64,000 nucleotides of DNA from Virgibacillus profundi (GTDB lineage Bacteria > Bacillota > Bacilli > Bacillales > Amphibacillaceae): NCBI RefSeq assembly GCF_002287375.1, contig NZ_NPOA01000004.1, forward strand, positions 62,001 through 126,000. Reading direction: 5' to 3'. Position numbers and translations under genes: made by a program. The notes under the pieces are model-generated. The model was not told the DNA's origin. It did no database searches and saw nothing but the letters and a program-made list of their open reading frames with translations. Each line of letters starts with the position of its first letter. The stretch's first letter is position 1. Positions 1-10,884 of this stretch are shown piece by piece.

Positions 1-3000
1 GTCTAATAAACATGGCCTGACCGCCAATTTCCCCTCCATTGTCCTGAACAAGGGAGACAATACCACCAAACATATTAACTTTTTCGGATGTTCCAAACAT
101 GGTAACAGGGCTTGATGATGTCACGGTATCATTTTCAATGGTCACAAAACCAGTCGGCCCTGATGTAACTAAACTACCAACAAACTCACCTGATACACCA
201 ACTAGCTCGCCTGTGATAACGGCATTTTCTATAGTCGCATCAACAATTGTAGCTTCATCGAATGTGCCTTTTAAGATAGTAGCATTGGCGGCAGTAAGCG
301 TACCTGTTACTGTGCTGCTCTGCAAAGTTGCACTAATAGCTGTCATGTCTCTCATTGTAGCAGACGTAAACGTTGCATTAGCTGCACCAATAGTCCCAGT
401 TACAGTCGCATTTGCTAAAGTAGCTCGATTTGCGATTATGTCATTAAAGGTACCTTTCGAAATAACAGCCGTTGCAGCAGAAAGTGTTCCTGTGACTGTA
501 CTATCCTCAATCGTAGCATCAACAATCGTGGCTGTATCAAACGTGCCATGCAGTATCGTCGTATTCGTAGCAGTCAAAGTACCAGTAACTGTGCTATTTT
601 CAAAGGTGCTACTAATAGCTGTCATACTCTGCATAGTCGCATTATTAAATATCGCATTGTCGGCTCCGATAGTGCCTGTGACAGTCGCATTTGCTAAAGT
701 AGCTCTGTTGGCTATGATGTCGTTAAAAGTACCTTTTACGATGACTGAGTTAGTCGCTGTGAGCGTGCCTGTTATTGTTGAGTCTTGGATAGTCGTTTCA
801 ATCGCTGTCATACGTCTGGTTGTCAGGTCAAGGAATGTTGCATCTGGTGCCGATATGCTACCTTTTATAAGCGTATCGCCTGTAATCTCTACGTTGGCTC
901 CATTGATTCTGTCGTCTCCGATTCGGATTCCTGCGATTAGTTCATCATCTTTCACATAAGATAACTCAATCGCATCTTCCAGTATTTTAACTTGTGATCT
1001 GGTATAGCTTGCGTGATCTTCAGGTGCAGGTGTCCAGTCTGTGGCTTTGTTTCCTTTTTCAATCTGTACTTTAGGTATTTTATCACTTTGATTAGATAAA
1101 TAAAGCAACATGTAATTTCCGCTGTTAGGTACTGTAATATTTTCAATTTTTAATGAAGTATCCCTAGTAATTGCACCACCTATATACTCAACGCCATCAT
1201 CTGGTTGTTGTTCAGTAAATACAACTCTGAATCTATTGTTACTTAGGTTTTCTCTTGATATGGAATATACCTCACCAGCGACAACGGGCAGCGTGTAGCC
1301 CCTATAAGCACTTGATTCAACAACTGTTCCAGATAACGCTAGGTTATTAACTAATGACGGTCTGAAGTAGTTCCTTCCACCAATCTCCAAATCCCCAATA
1401 GCCCCATCAATATCAGCCTGTTCGACCTTTAAAGTGATATCATTTTTCAAAGCATTAATATCGACTGTAGCTGTACTAATCCAAGTCTGCTGCCCTTCCA
1501 CAACAGAGCTTTCAGCCTTTAGTTCTACTTGACCCGCGATTGTGTTAATGCGACCCTCTGCGCCTGTCATACGCCCTTCAAGCGCATTGTAAGTCTCCTC
1601 TGTTACTCTTAAATTGATAGCATCCCATGTTTGGGATATGTTTGTTTCGTAGTTTACAAATCGCTGTACATAGTTGTCTTGGTCAGTCTGATATGCTGTA
1701 AGCGATACGGTATTATCAAACATGTCGTCAATGTCTGCTTTGATGTAGACATTATCTAAATCAGCCTTGATGTCGATGTCTGCGAATATATCTTCTGGTG
1801 CTGGCGTCCAGTCTGTGGCTTTGTTGCCTTTTTCGAGTTTAATACCTTCTTCATAATCCCCAGCTGGACTTTTTCCGCTGTACCGAACAAAACGTGTATT
1901 CTCCCCCAAATTATAAGTAAATACTTTCCCGCTATTGTTACTTATCCTTCTTATAAATTGTCTGTTTTCGTCATATTCGCTTATGGCTGATGCGGTGGTT
2001 ATTTCGGGATGCGTTTGGGTGGAAGTAAGAGTACCTTCACCTTCAACCGCTATAAGCCCAGTAGTAAAAGCGTTGTTTTCAGTAACTACACTTCCATCTG
2101 AATTTATCCATGTCTGCGGTTCAACGTCATCCGCTATTACTAAGTTCCTACCGCCGATTTCTATATCATCAATAGCAACCCTTAACCTGCCATTTACCCA
2201 ATCCCCATCAACTTTAGAAGCAATATCATTCGTCAAATCAGTTATTTTGGAATTATAAATAGACAAATCAACCTTATCAGCTACATCATCTCTTACATTG
2301 CCTAAGTCTGTTTCCAACGTATCTAAATCAGTCACTGCGGTATCAATGCGCCCTTTTGCAGTAATAATATCCTCTTTCGCAGTACCTAGATCAGTTTCAG
2401 CGTTGCCTAATCGAGTTTCAGCACCTGCTAAATCGTCACCTAAATTAATCAAATCCTGCTCGGCAGTATCTAGCCTTAAATCAGCATCAATTAACTCCTG
2501 TTCAGCATCACCAATACGTATTTTCGCATTATCAATCTCAACGTTCGCTTTCCGCAATTCTTCATCAAGTACACCTAAATCTATATTGGCTTGATCTATA
2601 ATCAAATTAGCATTTATCAGTTCTTGATCAAGGCGTTCAAGCTCCTCAATTGCTTCACCAATTCTTTTGTCGCCTTGCTCAAGCTCGTCTTCAGCCTCCT
2701 TGATTCTATCCTCAGCATCTCTAATTTCTCTTTTTGCGTCTTCGAGTTTTTCTAATGTCTCTTCGGACATCTCTGTATTACTGTTTATAATATCTTCTAT
2801 TCGTGTAATTTCATCACCAAGCTCAGTATCAATCGACCAATTCTCTCCGTCCCAAATCCTAGTCTTAAAGTCTTGCATACTAATCCATACATCATTTACA
2901 TTGGGGAGTTCAGGCTCATCTCCAACTGTATACTTGGAGCCATTTATTCTACCAATCACATTTACATCTGTGCTAGGTTGATAAGGAATAGAGAGAGGGT

Positions 3001-5092
3001 CATTAAAATCTTGATTGGAGTTGCTTGCTACATTGCTGGTTGTCGAGTCTAAAGAAAAGAGAGTGCCGGGATCAGATTCCCCATCCTCTTTTTCCACCCC
3101 ATTAAAACGAACGATGTCAGAAAATAAAATACCGTCTCTGTTGATATCCTCATCAACACGACGGTAAGCTTGAATTCCTATTGTATAGTATAGATTTGAA
3201 GGAACTGAAGGGAACGAAAGTGATCTCGCACCGTAAGACACGTCCTTCATTTCTTCTGTGCCCATTTTTGAACCAAATTGATACGGCTCATTGTCTGTAT
3301 CATGGTGCAAGTAGATCACAAATCCATCAATATTATCTTCATTTTTATCAGTGTCACTGTAATCTGGAAATTCCCACTTCAAATTTAAGTTAACTGAACC
3401 ATCATCATTCTCTTGGTGCTCCAAAGAAAGGGGAGTGGGTCTAGTTGGTTTTTCTGATATTCTATCATTGCGCAAATTGAAATTATACGCTGCTTTATCC
3501 CAGTTAATCTTGCGTTTATTGGTATCTGTTTCCACTTTATCAATAGTATATAACACTCTATATCCTTGATCCTTATTTTGATTTAAACGTTTGGTGTTTG
3601 AGATAGTTACATTGATAGCAGCATTCTCAAAATCAAATTCAATTTTAGATAGCGTAGCTTTCACATCAATTCCCAATTTTGCGTGATTAATTCTAATAAT
3701 ATCTCCAATAGAAAATCGATCCCAGTTGTGTGATTCACTCACCATTTGCAAGAAATTAACCAAACTAACCGTAATATCAATAGGCGGGCTATTCTTATCA
3801 GCTAGTTCTTTTAGTCCAGCTTCATACAAATCACTTTCGTCATATAGATTGCTATCTGTCCATTCTTCTTCTTGTACAAAGTTGGATAACTCTGTCATTT
3901 GTGACATGGTTAGATGATTTTCCATTTTTAGCAGGTTGCTCCATTTTTGGATTTCTTCATCTACATTATTGATTTGACTATTGAGGCTGTCCACTATTTG
4001 TTTTTTGTCGCTTATTTCAGTGTTCTTTAGGTCTCTCTGTTTCTTTAAATCTGTTGTTGACTGATTAGTTTCTTTTGCTACTTGAATACTATCCAAGATA
4101 ATCTCTAGATCTAACTCCAATTGAGTTAATTCATTTTCTTGCTCTGTTCTATTTTGTTGAAATCTTCTTTTTTCCTCCAAAAGATCTCGAAACGTATCTT
4201 TGTTGTCCGAAACAAATTGGTTGTAATGTACCAATGACTTAGCCAAGCCGTCTTCCATGAAATCACTATGAGATGTGATTTTACCTTCATCATCCATACT
4301 GAAAGGATACAGAAAATATGAAAAATCATCTATGTATCTTTGTCCTGTAGGATTTACCGAGTTAATGGTTAGTCCTTCACTGCCATAGACATGTAAGCGT
4401 GTTACAATCTCACTGGCATCAATATGTTCCTCAACGTTTTGAATATATTTTCCGTAACCAACTGAAAACCCCTTATAAAAAGAAATCTCTTCTTCTTTGT
4501 AGAAGTTGACTGTTTTGTTTACAGAATCAAATCGAATAATAGCATCAAATGTCTCTGCAATTTCATAAAGAAAATCTAGTTTGGATTGACTGGATACGTC
4601 AAACTGTCTCCAAACTAGATTGAATTCAGGATTTATATATCCCGGTTTCCAATCTTCTCCTCTTAAGACATCTTGTGTCACCATAAGACAGTTTTTACTC
4701 CTGCCTAAATATCCAATCATTTTTTTCTTAGTGAGTTGGTGAGCCAGCGAATAACAAGTAACAATTAAATCATCAGATTCATTAGATGATTTGGTGATCC
4801 TGTGTACAACAAACCATTCAACCTTCTTATCATAAATTGATTTAACTAGAAATTTTTCTTTAATTTTGTCTATGACTGGATTTTTAACAAGCCCGCTATT
4901 CACATCAAGCTCAACTTCAAAAGGGACAGTGAAAGTTATTACATTGATACTATCATTATGATCAAGAGTTAATGTTTCGTTTTTAATATGTTTTGTTTTC
5001 TTGTTGGTAGTTAATTTGGCTATCTTTGTCTTATCTGGTTTAGCTAACCATAAAGACAACTGTTTTGGCTCAATCTTATCTATCGTATACAA
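1..5092 (-). CDS. Long tail-tip / receptor-binding protein, C-terminus beyond window
   Basis: An uninterrupted minus-strand frame runs from a TTG at 5092 (AAAGGAG about 10 nt upstream) off the left edge, so at least 1697 residues are present. The N-terminal ~450 residues look like a phage tail-associated (Tal/gp18-like) base with a coiled coil around residues 300-385. An FnIII-like segment follows near 550-655, then a very long coiled coil around 760-945 made of two-heptad repeats (ETDLG, DAEQEL, KEAEDEL). Two similar modules then occur, each starting IGGRN (near 977 and 1237) and ending KGNKATDWTPAPED (near 1100 and 1355), the arrangement of carbohydrate-binding tail modules. The last ~260 visible residues are repeats such as TVTGTLTATN and KGTFNDIIANRATLANATV, suggesting a beta-helix fibre. 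It directly follows the distal tail gene, the usual place for a receptor-binding protein. Translation was read by eye. Confidence 0.8.
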   Translation of the reverse strand, partial: MYTIDKIEPKQLSLWLAKPDKTKIAKLTTNKKTKHIKNETLTLDHNDSINVITFTVPFEVELDVNSGLVKNPVIDKIKEKFLVKSIYDKKVEWFVVHRITKSSNESDDLIVTCYSLAHQLTKKKMIGYLGRSKNCLMVTQDVLRGEDWKPGYINPEFNLVWRQFDVSSQSKLDFLYEIAETFDAIIRFDSVNKTVNFYKEEEISFYKGFSVGYGKYIQNVEEHIDASEIVTRLHVYGSEGLTINSVNPTGQRYIDDFSYFLYPFSMDDEGKITSHSDFMEDGLAKSLVHYNQFVSDNKDTFRDLLEEKRRFQQNRTEQENELTQLELDLEIILDSIQVAKETNQSTTDLKKQRDLKNTEISDKKQIVDSLNSQINNVDEEIQKWSNLLKMENHLTMSQMTELSNFVQEEEWTDSNLYDESDLYEAGLKELADKNSPPIDITVSLVNFLQMVSESHNWDRFSIGDIIRINHAKLGIDVKATLSKIEFDFENAAINVTISNTKRLNQNKDQGYRVLYTIDKVETDTNKRKINWDKAAYNFNLRNDRISEKPTRPTPLSLEHQENDDGSVNLNLKWEFPDYSDTDKNEDNIDGFVIYLHHDTDNEPYQFGSKMGTEEMKDVSYGARSLSFPSVPSNLYYTIGIQAYRRVDEDINRDGILFSDIVRFNGVEKEDGESDPGTLFSLDSTTSNVASNSNQDFNDPLSIPYQPSTDVNVIGRINGSKYTVGDEPELPNVNDVWISMQDFKTRIWDGENWSIDTELGDEITRIEDIINSNTEMSEETLEKLEDAKREIRDAEDRIKEAEDELEQGDKRIGEAIEELERLDQELINANLIIDQANIDLGVLDEELRKANVEIDNAKIRIGDAEQELIDADLRLDTAEQDLINLGDDLAGAETRLGNAETDLGTAKEDIITAKGRIDTAVTDLDTLETDLGNVRDDVADKVDLSIYNSKITDLTNDIASKVDGDWVNGRLRVAIDDIEIGGRNLVIADDVEPQTWINSDGSVVTENNAFTTGLIAVEGEGTLTSTQTHPEITTASAISEYDENRQFIRRISNNSGKVFTYNLGENTRFVRYSGKSPAGDYEEGIKLEKGNKATDWTPAPEDIFADIDIKADLDNVYIKADIDDMFDNTVSLTAYQTDQDNYVQRFVNYETNISQTWDAINLRVTEETYNALEGRMTGAEGRINTIAGQVELKAESSVVEGQQTWISTATVDINALKNDITLKVEQADIDGAIGDLEIGGRNYFRPSLVNNLALSGTVVESSAYRGYTLPVVAGEVYSISRENLSNNRFRVVFTEQQPDDGVEYIGGAITRDTSLKIENITVPNSGNYMLLYLSNQSDKIPKVQIEKGNKATDWTPAPEDHASYTRSQVKILEDAIELSYVKDDELIAGIRIGDDRINGANVEITGDTLIKGSISAPDATFLDLTTRRMTAIETTIQDSTITGTLTATNSVIVKGTFNDIIANRATLANATVTGTIGADNAIFNNATMQSMTAISSTFENSTVTGTLTATNTTILHGTFDTATIVDATIEDSTVTGTLSAATAVISKGTFNDIIANRATLANATVTGTIGAANATFTSATMRDMTAISATLQSSTVTGTLTAANATILKGTFDEATIVDATIENAVITGELVGVSGEFVGSLVTSGPTGFVTIENDTVTSSSPVTMFGTSEKVNMFGGIVSLVQDNGGEIGGQAMFIR

Positions 5093-5119
5093 TATTTTTA
5101 CTCTCCTTTCTTTGCCGAC

Positions 5120-5893
5120 CTAAGAAAACAGGTATCTATATCTGAATTGAAATCTTGCATTATTTGTTAAAGTTAATAAGTTTTTCCCATATACTAACTC
5201 TAAATAGTTATCATTGAAATCATCATACCTGTGTTCTCTTTTTTTATTGGTTGTAATAATTTCATTGGTGCAATCCACAAATAATGTTTCACCTTTGTCT
5301 ATATTCTTAAATGTAAATTCTTGATTTCCATTTGTGCGGTTAAAAATCGTTATATCTCCATCTCCTACTTTCTCGATCCAAATATCTGGATAAGTGGAAA
5401 AATGTCCGTAATTATTTAACTCAATATTTGTGCTTTCTGTTAGTTCATTTGAGTCAGTTGGATATACGGGCGTGGTAATATCATGACTATAACTCTTACT
5501 GGAATTGCAACGCATAGTAAGATTCAAATATCCTTGTTTTAATCCGTTGTGAATTAATTCTATTCCATTGACAGGAATCACATAGAAAACCCTGTCTACA
5601 TCTGCACTGAAAAACAATGGTTGGTAATAATCAATGTTTAGCCATCTAATCACTTCATCAATTAATCTGTCATCCCATGTTCTGGAAAATGCAAAACGCA
5701 GTTGTATTGTCGTTGGTTCCTCTGTTGTGTCTACAAAATAAGGCTCTTTTCTACCCCTAATACGTACCTCATTGATATTTTTTGATGCTACTACTTGCTC
5801 GTTATACATGCCACTTGCTATGGATACATTACGAATATCAAAATCAGTTGATTTTCTCCCTGCAAAATGAAAATGTTCGCTTTCTCTAATCAA
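5120..5893 (-). CDS. Distal tail protein (Dit, YomH-like)
   Basis: A 257-residue protein of the siphovirus distal-tail family by length, position (between tape measure and tail tip) and the N-terminal pattern IRESEHFHFAGRKSTDFDIRNVSI. Dit proteins form the hexameric hub joining the tail tube to the tip. The frame stays open upstream to GTG codons at 5908/5905. The Shine-Dalgarno AGGTGGTG overlaps those codons, and TTG at 5893 is spaced 9 nt from it, so I choose TTG. A beta-rich C-terminal half (FSTYPDIWIEKVGDGDITIF) fits the carbohydrate-binding-like second domain of Dit proteins. Confidence 0.75.
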   Translation of the reverse strand: MIRESEHFHFAGRKSTDFDIRNVSIASGMYNEQVVASKNINEVRIRGRKEPYFVDTTEEPTTIQLRFAFSRTWDDRLIDEVIRWLNIDYYQPLFFSADVDRVFYVIPVNGIELIHNGLKQGYLNLTMRCNSSKSYSHDITTPVYPTDSNELTESTNIELNNYGHFSTYPDIWIEKVGDGDITIFNRTNGNQEFTFKNIDKGETLFVDCTNEIITTNKKREHRYDDFNDNYLELVYGKNLLTLTNNARFQFRYRYLFS

Positions 5894-5959
5894 TGTATAA
5901 AACACCACCTACAATTTTAAAAGAGCCAGCCCAAATAGACTGACTCAGTATTCTTATAT

Positions 5960-8900
5960 TTAAAATTTAATGCCTTTTCTATTTGCTTCTTCTATAACTG
6001 CTGCCCAAGTGTCTTGTGTCTCTTTCTTAGACGCACTAGAATTAGCAACATGAACAGTGATATTGGTTTCGTTGCTTGTGTCTCCGTCAGTTCTATTCAA
6101 CCTAGGAACATTAGGTGTGTTGAATTGTCCTATTAAATCTCGATTAATTTTAACTGAGTTAAGAATATTCTCAGTGTCGTCTGGTTTGAGTACAAACTCA
6201 TCATCGTGAAGTACAGCTAAACCACCGTCTCTACTCTTAACTTTTACTCCTCCGCCCCCGTCAAATTCAGGTATATCTATACCCTGAGCATTGGGGAAGT
6301 AGGCGTTGTTAATTTGAGAGATAGCACGTTGTAAATTCTTAACAACACTTTTACCAAGTTGATCAGTCATTGTTCCAATATCTTTATAGAATGCATCGAG
6401 TTTCTTTTTAATATTATCTGTATTGCCTTCTATGACCTGAGATCGCATATCCATAAATGCCTGCTCATCATTAATCAGATCATCATAATTTTTCTCGATT
6501 TCTTCTCTTTCTTCATTTAATGATTTCTTTCTATCCTCAATAGCTTTATCACGTTGAGTATTATCAATTTCCTCTTCTGATTCTTGTAGCGATTCATTTA
6601 ACTCTTTGATACGTTTTTTAGCAGCATCTGAGTCATCTATACCTAATTCAGCTAGTTCATTTAATATCTCTTGACGATTATCTTGTTGATCTTTGAGACG
6701 TTTTTGATATTCTCTCTCTTTTTCTTTATCGTCAATCTCACTAATTAAATCATCTACGGCTTTTAAAGCAACTTCTTTTTGTGCTTCAAGTGAGCGTTTA
6801 ACCACATCTTCTAATCGTTGATACATGCTGATGCGCTGTTCTAGAATTTGTTGTTCCATATTCCACATTTCAATTTGACGCTCACGTAATGTATCATCTA
6901 GTCGCATCTTTTGAGCGGCAGTAAGATTCTTATTGGATTTGATTTCTCTTTCTAGCCATTTAATAGAGCTCTTTTGTTGTTCAATTTGTTGCTGCATGAG
7001 TTTTTCGCGTTTGACTTGTTGTTTTGCCCATGCGTTAGAATTCTCATGATATCTAGACTGAAAATAATCTACTTCTGCTAATCCTTTATTGAGTTTTGCT
7101 TTAGCATGGTCGAATGCAGCTAAGTGCGATTCAACAATAGCAAAATACAGTTCTTCTATCTGATCATCTATGGAAAGCATGTCGCCTTGCAAACCTACCA
7201 AGGAAGATCTAGCATCTTCTACATTTCCTCGACTTTGTGCAGCCGTTTTAGAGAGCTCTTCTAGGTATTTCATTGGATCAATAGATTGCCCATTACGATC
7301 AATCTGCAAGTGTAGGTGTGCTCCTGTTGAGTCTCCTGTACTACCTACTCGTCCAAGTTGTTGTCCTGCATCTACTCTTTGACCTTTTTTAACACGCAAG
7401 TCACCAAGCATATGCATATATTTAGCAACAGTGCCATCATCCTGTTCAATAACAACCCAGTTACCAGCAGATTTATCATATCCAGCAATTGTAACTTTAC
7501 CACTACGCAAAGCTTTAACAGCATCACCAGATCTTCCATTTGCCAAGTCTACCCCATGATGCATTCTGTTTGTGCCTTTTGTGGGGTGCTTACGCATACC
7601 GTAGCCAGAAGTTGTTGTAAATTGGTCAAGATAGTAATTTGCAGTTTCATTCATTTTAGAATTGCTAGACTTTACTTGTGCAGTGGTGTTTCCTACCGCA
7701 GAGCCAAAACTTTCAAGATTTGAATTTACTTTTTTGACGTAATTTTGTGTCTCTTCAAATGGAGGAATACCTCCATATTTACGTACATTTCCAGCACCAG
7801 CATTATAGGCAGCTAAAGCTTTGTTTAAATCTCCACCAAATGCCTTTAATTGTTGTGCTATGTATTTAGTGCCGCCATCAATGTTTTGAGCAGGGTTAAA
7901 TGAATCTTTAACACCTAGTTCTCTCGCTGTTGCAGGCATTAATTGCATTAATCCTCTTGCGCCTGCACCGGACACAGCTCTAGAATTGAAACTGGACTCT
8001 TGTTGTATAATGGAAGCAATTAAAAATGGACTAACACCATACTTTTGTGCGGATTTGTTGATCTCGTTAGCATATTTTCCAGTGTACGTTCCACTAGCGT
8101 CGCTACCAGTGACAACTCCAGTTTGTCTAATATTCCCAGAAGCAATCTGACTTCTTAAATCATCAGCTTGTTCTTTGGTTAAGGTTTTCTTTTCCTTGAG
8201 TAACTCCAATTCTTTCTCAAGTGCTTTTCTATATTGATTTGAGTGTTCAGGATATTTCGATTGAATAGAGTTTTGTTTCTCTAATTCCAAGTTTAAGTTT
8301 TCTAAAGCTAAAGCGTATTTGTCTAATACATAAGTAGTGCTCTCATACTCTTTTGCCATGTTTTTAGCTGATTCAGAGGCTTTATCGGATGCCTCAGATG
8401 CTTTACTGGACGCACTATTTGACTTAGCTAAAGATTCATTCACTTCGCCTAGTGCGCCAATTTGGCTTTGATATGATGGCATTAATGCATCAATGGAAGA
8501 TTTTAATTCGGAGATTGTGCCTCTGGCTTTAGAGGCAGCTCCGCTACTGTGAATCATCTCCATTTCAGCCATCTCACGTTCCATTAATCCAACATTGGCG
8601 TTTGCGGCTTCTTTATAGGCTTTTTGAGCTTCTTCATGTGCCTGAATTACTGCAAATTGTGCCTGAATTTCCTTTTTCATACTTTCCATTCTTGCACGAG
8701 TGCCCATTGCTTGAGCAACAGTCTTAGCATCTTCCGAACTTAGTTTTCCTTTTGCTAGTAAGTCAGTAGATTCACTTAAGACTTCATTTGCAGCTATTTC
8801 GTTCTGCATTGCCTTAATATTTAAATTTGAGCCTTCGACTAAATGAGGAAATTGTGCGATCAGGTTGTCTTTGACATTCTGATATTCTTCCTCTTGAGCA

Positions 8901-10588
8901 GTGGTTAGTTCAGTTTGTTTACCGAGTTCTTGCAAAATTTGATATGAATTAAGTAATGATTGATTCACTTCGTTGGTGTCAGAGCTAATACCAAGCATGG
9001 TTGTCCTAAAATGGTCAGCGTAATCAGACGCATTTTCTAATGAGTTTGCAAACCCTTCTGTAGATTCTTCTGCGCCATCGGCAGAAATAGAGGCTTTGTC
9101 CAGTGTGCCAGAAAGAATGCCAATAACTTCATCGGCTTCTTCTGCATCAAATTCAGCACCAACTAGAGAGGCTCTTAGTAAATCCCAAGATTCCTCCGAT
9201 TCAATTGCACCAGTTGACACTGTGCCAATCACTTCATTTAATTTTTCAAGTTGGTTAATATCTAATCCATCAAGAGAGTAACCATCACCTAACTCTTTCT
9301 TTAAGGTGGATACTTTATTAGCAAAATCTCCAATTTCATCTTGGGCAATTTCTGCTTCCTTGACCATGCTTCCAAGCCAAGTAATCTCTGAGTTGTTTAA
9401 GTCTACATTAGCTAGTTCAGCTTGTTTATACACAATTGCCTCGTAGGCTTCTTGGATTTTCTCTGATTCTCCGGTTACAGTGTCTCTATACTCTTGCATA
9501 TCGACTTGCACACCAGCAATCATATTATCCCAGAACTCAGCATCTTTCATGCCTTTGTTAGTGCCTTTACTTACAGCTTCAGCCATTTCTTCTCGGTAGT
9601 AGGCTAAATCTTCCTCTAGCTTTTTCATTTCTTCTCTGGCTTGCTCAATATTTTCTGTGCTAAATGCTATATTGGTCTCAGCCGATTCAGCAGCCAAATC
9701 TCTTTCGAAGGCTATTTGCTCTTCTAGTGCGGAGATGTGTTCTTTTACAATTCCTGTGTTCTCTAGGATTCTATTTCCCTTTTCATCCTCATATTTGACA
9801 ACAGTAGGGAGAAGATCACCTAATTCGTTTTGTAATTCTACATAACGTGTTTCTTGTTCAATATTTCTATCATTTTCTCCAACATTCTCTAATTTTTCAT
9901 ATTCGCTCACAAGTTGAGAAATGTTGTCTTTTTCACTTTGTATTGATTTGATGGACTGATCATTGGATCTTTGATAATCATCTATTGCTTTATTTCTATC
10001 TGCAATCTTGCCACTGACCCAAGAAATTGCAGCACCAAGCGCCATAAAACCAGCGATAGGTAAAGCAGCACCTGCGAGGAAGCGCAATGCTCCTGCGCCA
10101 ACTTTAGCGAAGGAGGAGAAAGCTCTACTAGAGCCATGAATAGCAGTTTGCATCATTCCATGGGATTTGACATGTGCTCCTATAGCAATGTCTCCTGCTC
10201 TCATACCTTTAATCAAATCGGCTATATAAGTACCACTAGTTATTGATGCGGTTCTGAGTTTGGAGCTGAATGCTAATATTGCTACACCTGCTACACCAAA
10301 CACTGGTGCTAAAAGTCCTATAGTATCAATCATTTTAGTAAAAGTATTAAGTGTTGGAATAGCTGCGTTTGTAAAGTTGGTTATTGCGTCTCCAAGTACA
10401 TCTTCTTCTAGACCGATTATTGCTTCTGTCCATGCGTTTTTAACTTTGTTAATTTTAGCTTCATATGAATCTAGGTACGCTTCGTTTTCTCGCATAGCTG
10501 AACCATGTGAGTCTGTTGCGGATGCCGATGCTGCTGTAGCTTGGTCAAATTGTTCCATTAAAACTAAGAACCGACTCAATTGATACCT
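5960..10588 (-). CDS. Tape measure protein, exon 5: coiled coils, SLT lytic transglycosylase and M23 peptidase domains
   Basis: Last and largest exon (1542 residues) of the split tape measure gene. It begins RYQLSRFLVLMEQFDQA at the 3' splice site of intron 4, completing the conserved KIAG|RYQLSRF sequence of tape measure proteins. Hydrophobic and coiled-coil segments are followed by a lytic transglycosylase (SLT) domain: YGVSPFLIASIIQQESSFNS with catalytic Glu about residue 1461 of the spliced protein, then GLMQLMPATA and AYNAGAGNV. An M23 endopeptidase follows with HHGVDLANG and HLHLQID zinc ligands. This domain pair is the hallmark of SPbeta YomI/CwlP, which sets tail length and cleaves peptidoglycan during DNA injection. 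No ribosome binding site precedes the first Leu codons, so translation as a separate gene is unlikely; it needs splicing. Confidence 0.92.
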   Translation of the reverse strand, partial: RYQLSRFLVLMEQFDQATAASASATDSHGSAMRENEAYLDSYEAKINKVKNAWTEAIIGLEEDVLGDAITNFTNAAIPTLNTFTKMIDTIGLLAPVFGVAGVAILAFSSKLRTASITSGTYIADLIKGMRAGDIAIGAHVKSHGMMQTAIHGSSRAFSSFAKVGAGALRFLAGAALPIAGFMALGAAISWVSGKIADRNKAIDDYQRSNDQSIKSIQSEKDNISQLVSEYEKLENVGENDRNIEQETRYVELQNELGDLLPTVVKYEDEKGNRILENTGIVKEHISALEEQIAFERDLAAESAETNIAFSTENIEQAREEMKKLEEDLAYYREEMAEAVSKGTNKGMKDAEFWDNMIAGVQVDMQEYRDTVTGESEKIQEAYEAIVYKQAELANVDLNNSEITWLGSMVKEAEIAQDEIGDFANKVSTLKKELGDGYSLDGLDINQLEKLNEVIGTVSTGAIESEESWDLLRASLVGAEFDAEEADEVIGILSGTLDKASISADGAEESTEGFANSLENASDYADHFRTTMLGISSDTNEVNQSLLNSYQILQELGKQTELTTAQEEEYQNVKDNLIAQFPHLVEGSNLNIKAMQNEIAANEVLSESTDLLAKGKLSSEDAKTVAQAMGTRARMESMKKEIQAQFAVIQAHEEAQKAYKEAANANVGLMEREMAEMEMIHSSGAASKARGTISELKSSIDALMPSYQSQIGALGEVNESLAKSNSASSKASEASDKASESAKNMAKEYESTTYVLDKYALALENLNLELEKQNSIQSKYPEHSNQYRKALEKELELLKEKKTLTKEQADDLRSQIASGNIRQTGVVTGSDASGTYTGKYANEINKSAQKYGVSPFLIASIIQQESSFNSRAVSGAGARGLMQLMPATARELGVKDSFNPAQNIDGGTKYIAQQLKAFGGDLNKALAAYNAGAGNVRKYGGIPPFEETQNYVKKVNSNLESFGSAVGNTTAQVKSSNSKMNETANYYLDQFTTTSGYGMRKHPTKGTNRMHHGVDLANGRSGDAVKALRSGKVTIAGYDKSAGNWVVIEQDDGTVAKYMHMLGDLRVKKGQRVDAGQQLGRVGSTGDSTGAHLHLQIDRNGQSIDPMKYLEELSKTAAQSRGNVEDARSSLVGLQGDMLSIDDQIEELYFAIVESHLAAFDHAKAKLNKGLAEVDYFQSRYHENSNAWAKQQVKREKLMQQQIEQQKSSIKWLEREIKSNKNLTAAQKMRLDDTLRERQIEMWNMEQQILEQRISMYQRLEDVVKRSLEAQKEVALKAVDDLISEIDDKEKEREYQKRLKDQQDNRQEILNELAELGIDDSDAAKKRIKELNESLQESEEEIDNTQRDKAIEDRKKSLNEEREEIEKNYDDLINDEQAFMDMRSQVIEGNTDNIKKKLDAFYKDIGTMTDQLGKSVVKNLQRAISQINNAYFPNAQGIDIPEFDGGGGVKVKSRDGGLAVLHDDEFVLKPDDTENILNSVKINRDLIGQFNTPNVPRLNRTDGDTSNETNITVHVANSSASKKETQDTWAAVIEEANRKGIKF

Positions 10589-10884
10589 CTGCTTTACTAC
10601 GGTAAAGTAATAAAGTGTTCTGTTACTTTCACTCTTTACGAGTTACTGACCATAGCTAATATGGCGACCAACCATTTCTGATTGGTTCTACACCTTACTG
10701 TTAGATTATTGTGTAGTTCGGACTTTCCCTTTTTCTTCACCATGATGTGTTAAGAAAGTGTATTAAAGTCTCTGCACGTCTCCTTTAAAAAAGGGTTTCG
10801 CTCACGATTGTCTGTCTCCAGAGTTTTCCTGAATTTAACACGTTGTTTACTAATCATTTCTGACTAGGCTGGCAGGTTTTGTTT
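10589..10884 (-). ncRNA. Group I intron 4 of the tape measure gene (296 nt, no ORF)
   Basis: It interrupts exon 4 (ending GCTGGT) and exon 5 (starting AGGTATCAA). The 5' exon GCUGGU pairs with an internal guide GCCAGC about 10 nt into the intron (P1, with the U.G wobble at the splice site), and the intron ends in G. Core elements: AAATTCAGGA, CAATCGTGAGC, GTGCAGAGACTTT and the pairing strand AAAGTCCGAAC (P7). It is closely related to intron 2 of the same gene. Removal restores the reading frame exactly. Confidence 0.9.

Noticed and set aside
99-2981. Several open frames of 98-286 codons on the plus strand
   Set aside because: They are antisense to the long tail-tip gene; their repetitive Val/Ser/Ala composition mirrors its repeats and none has a ribosome site.
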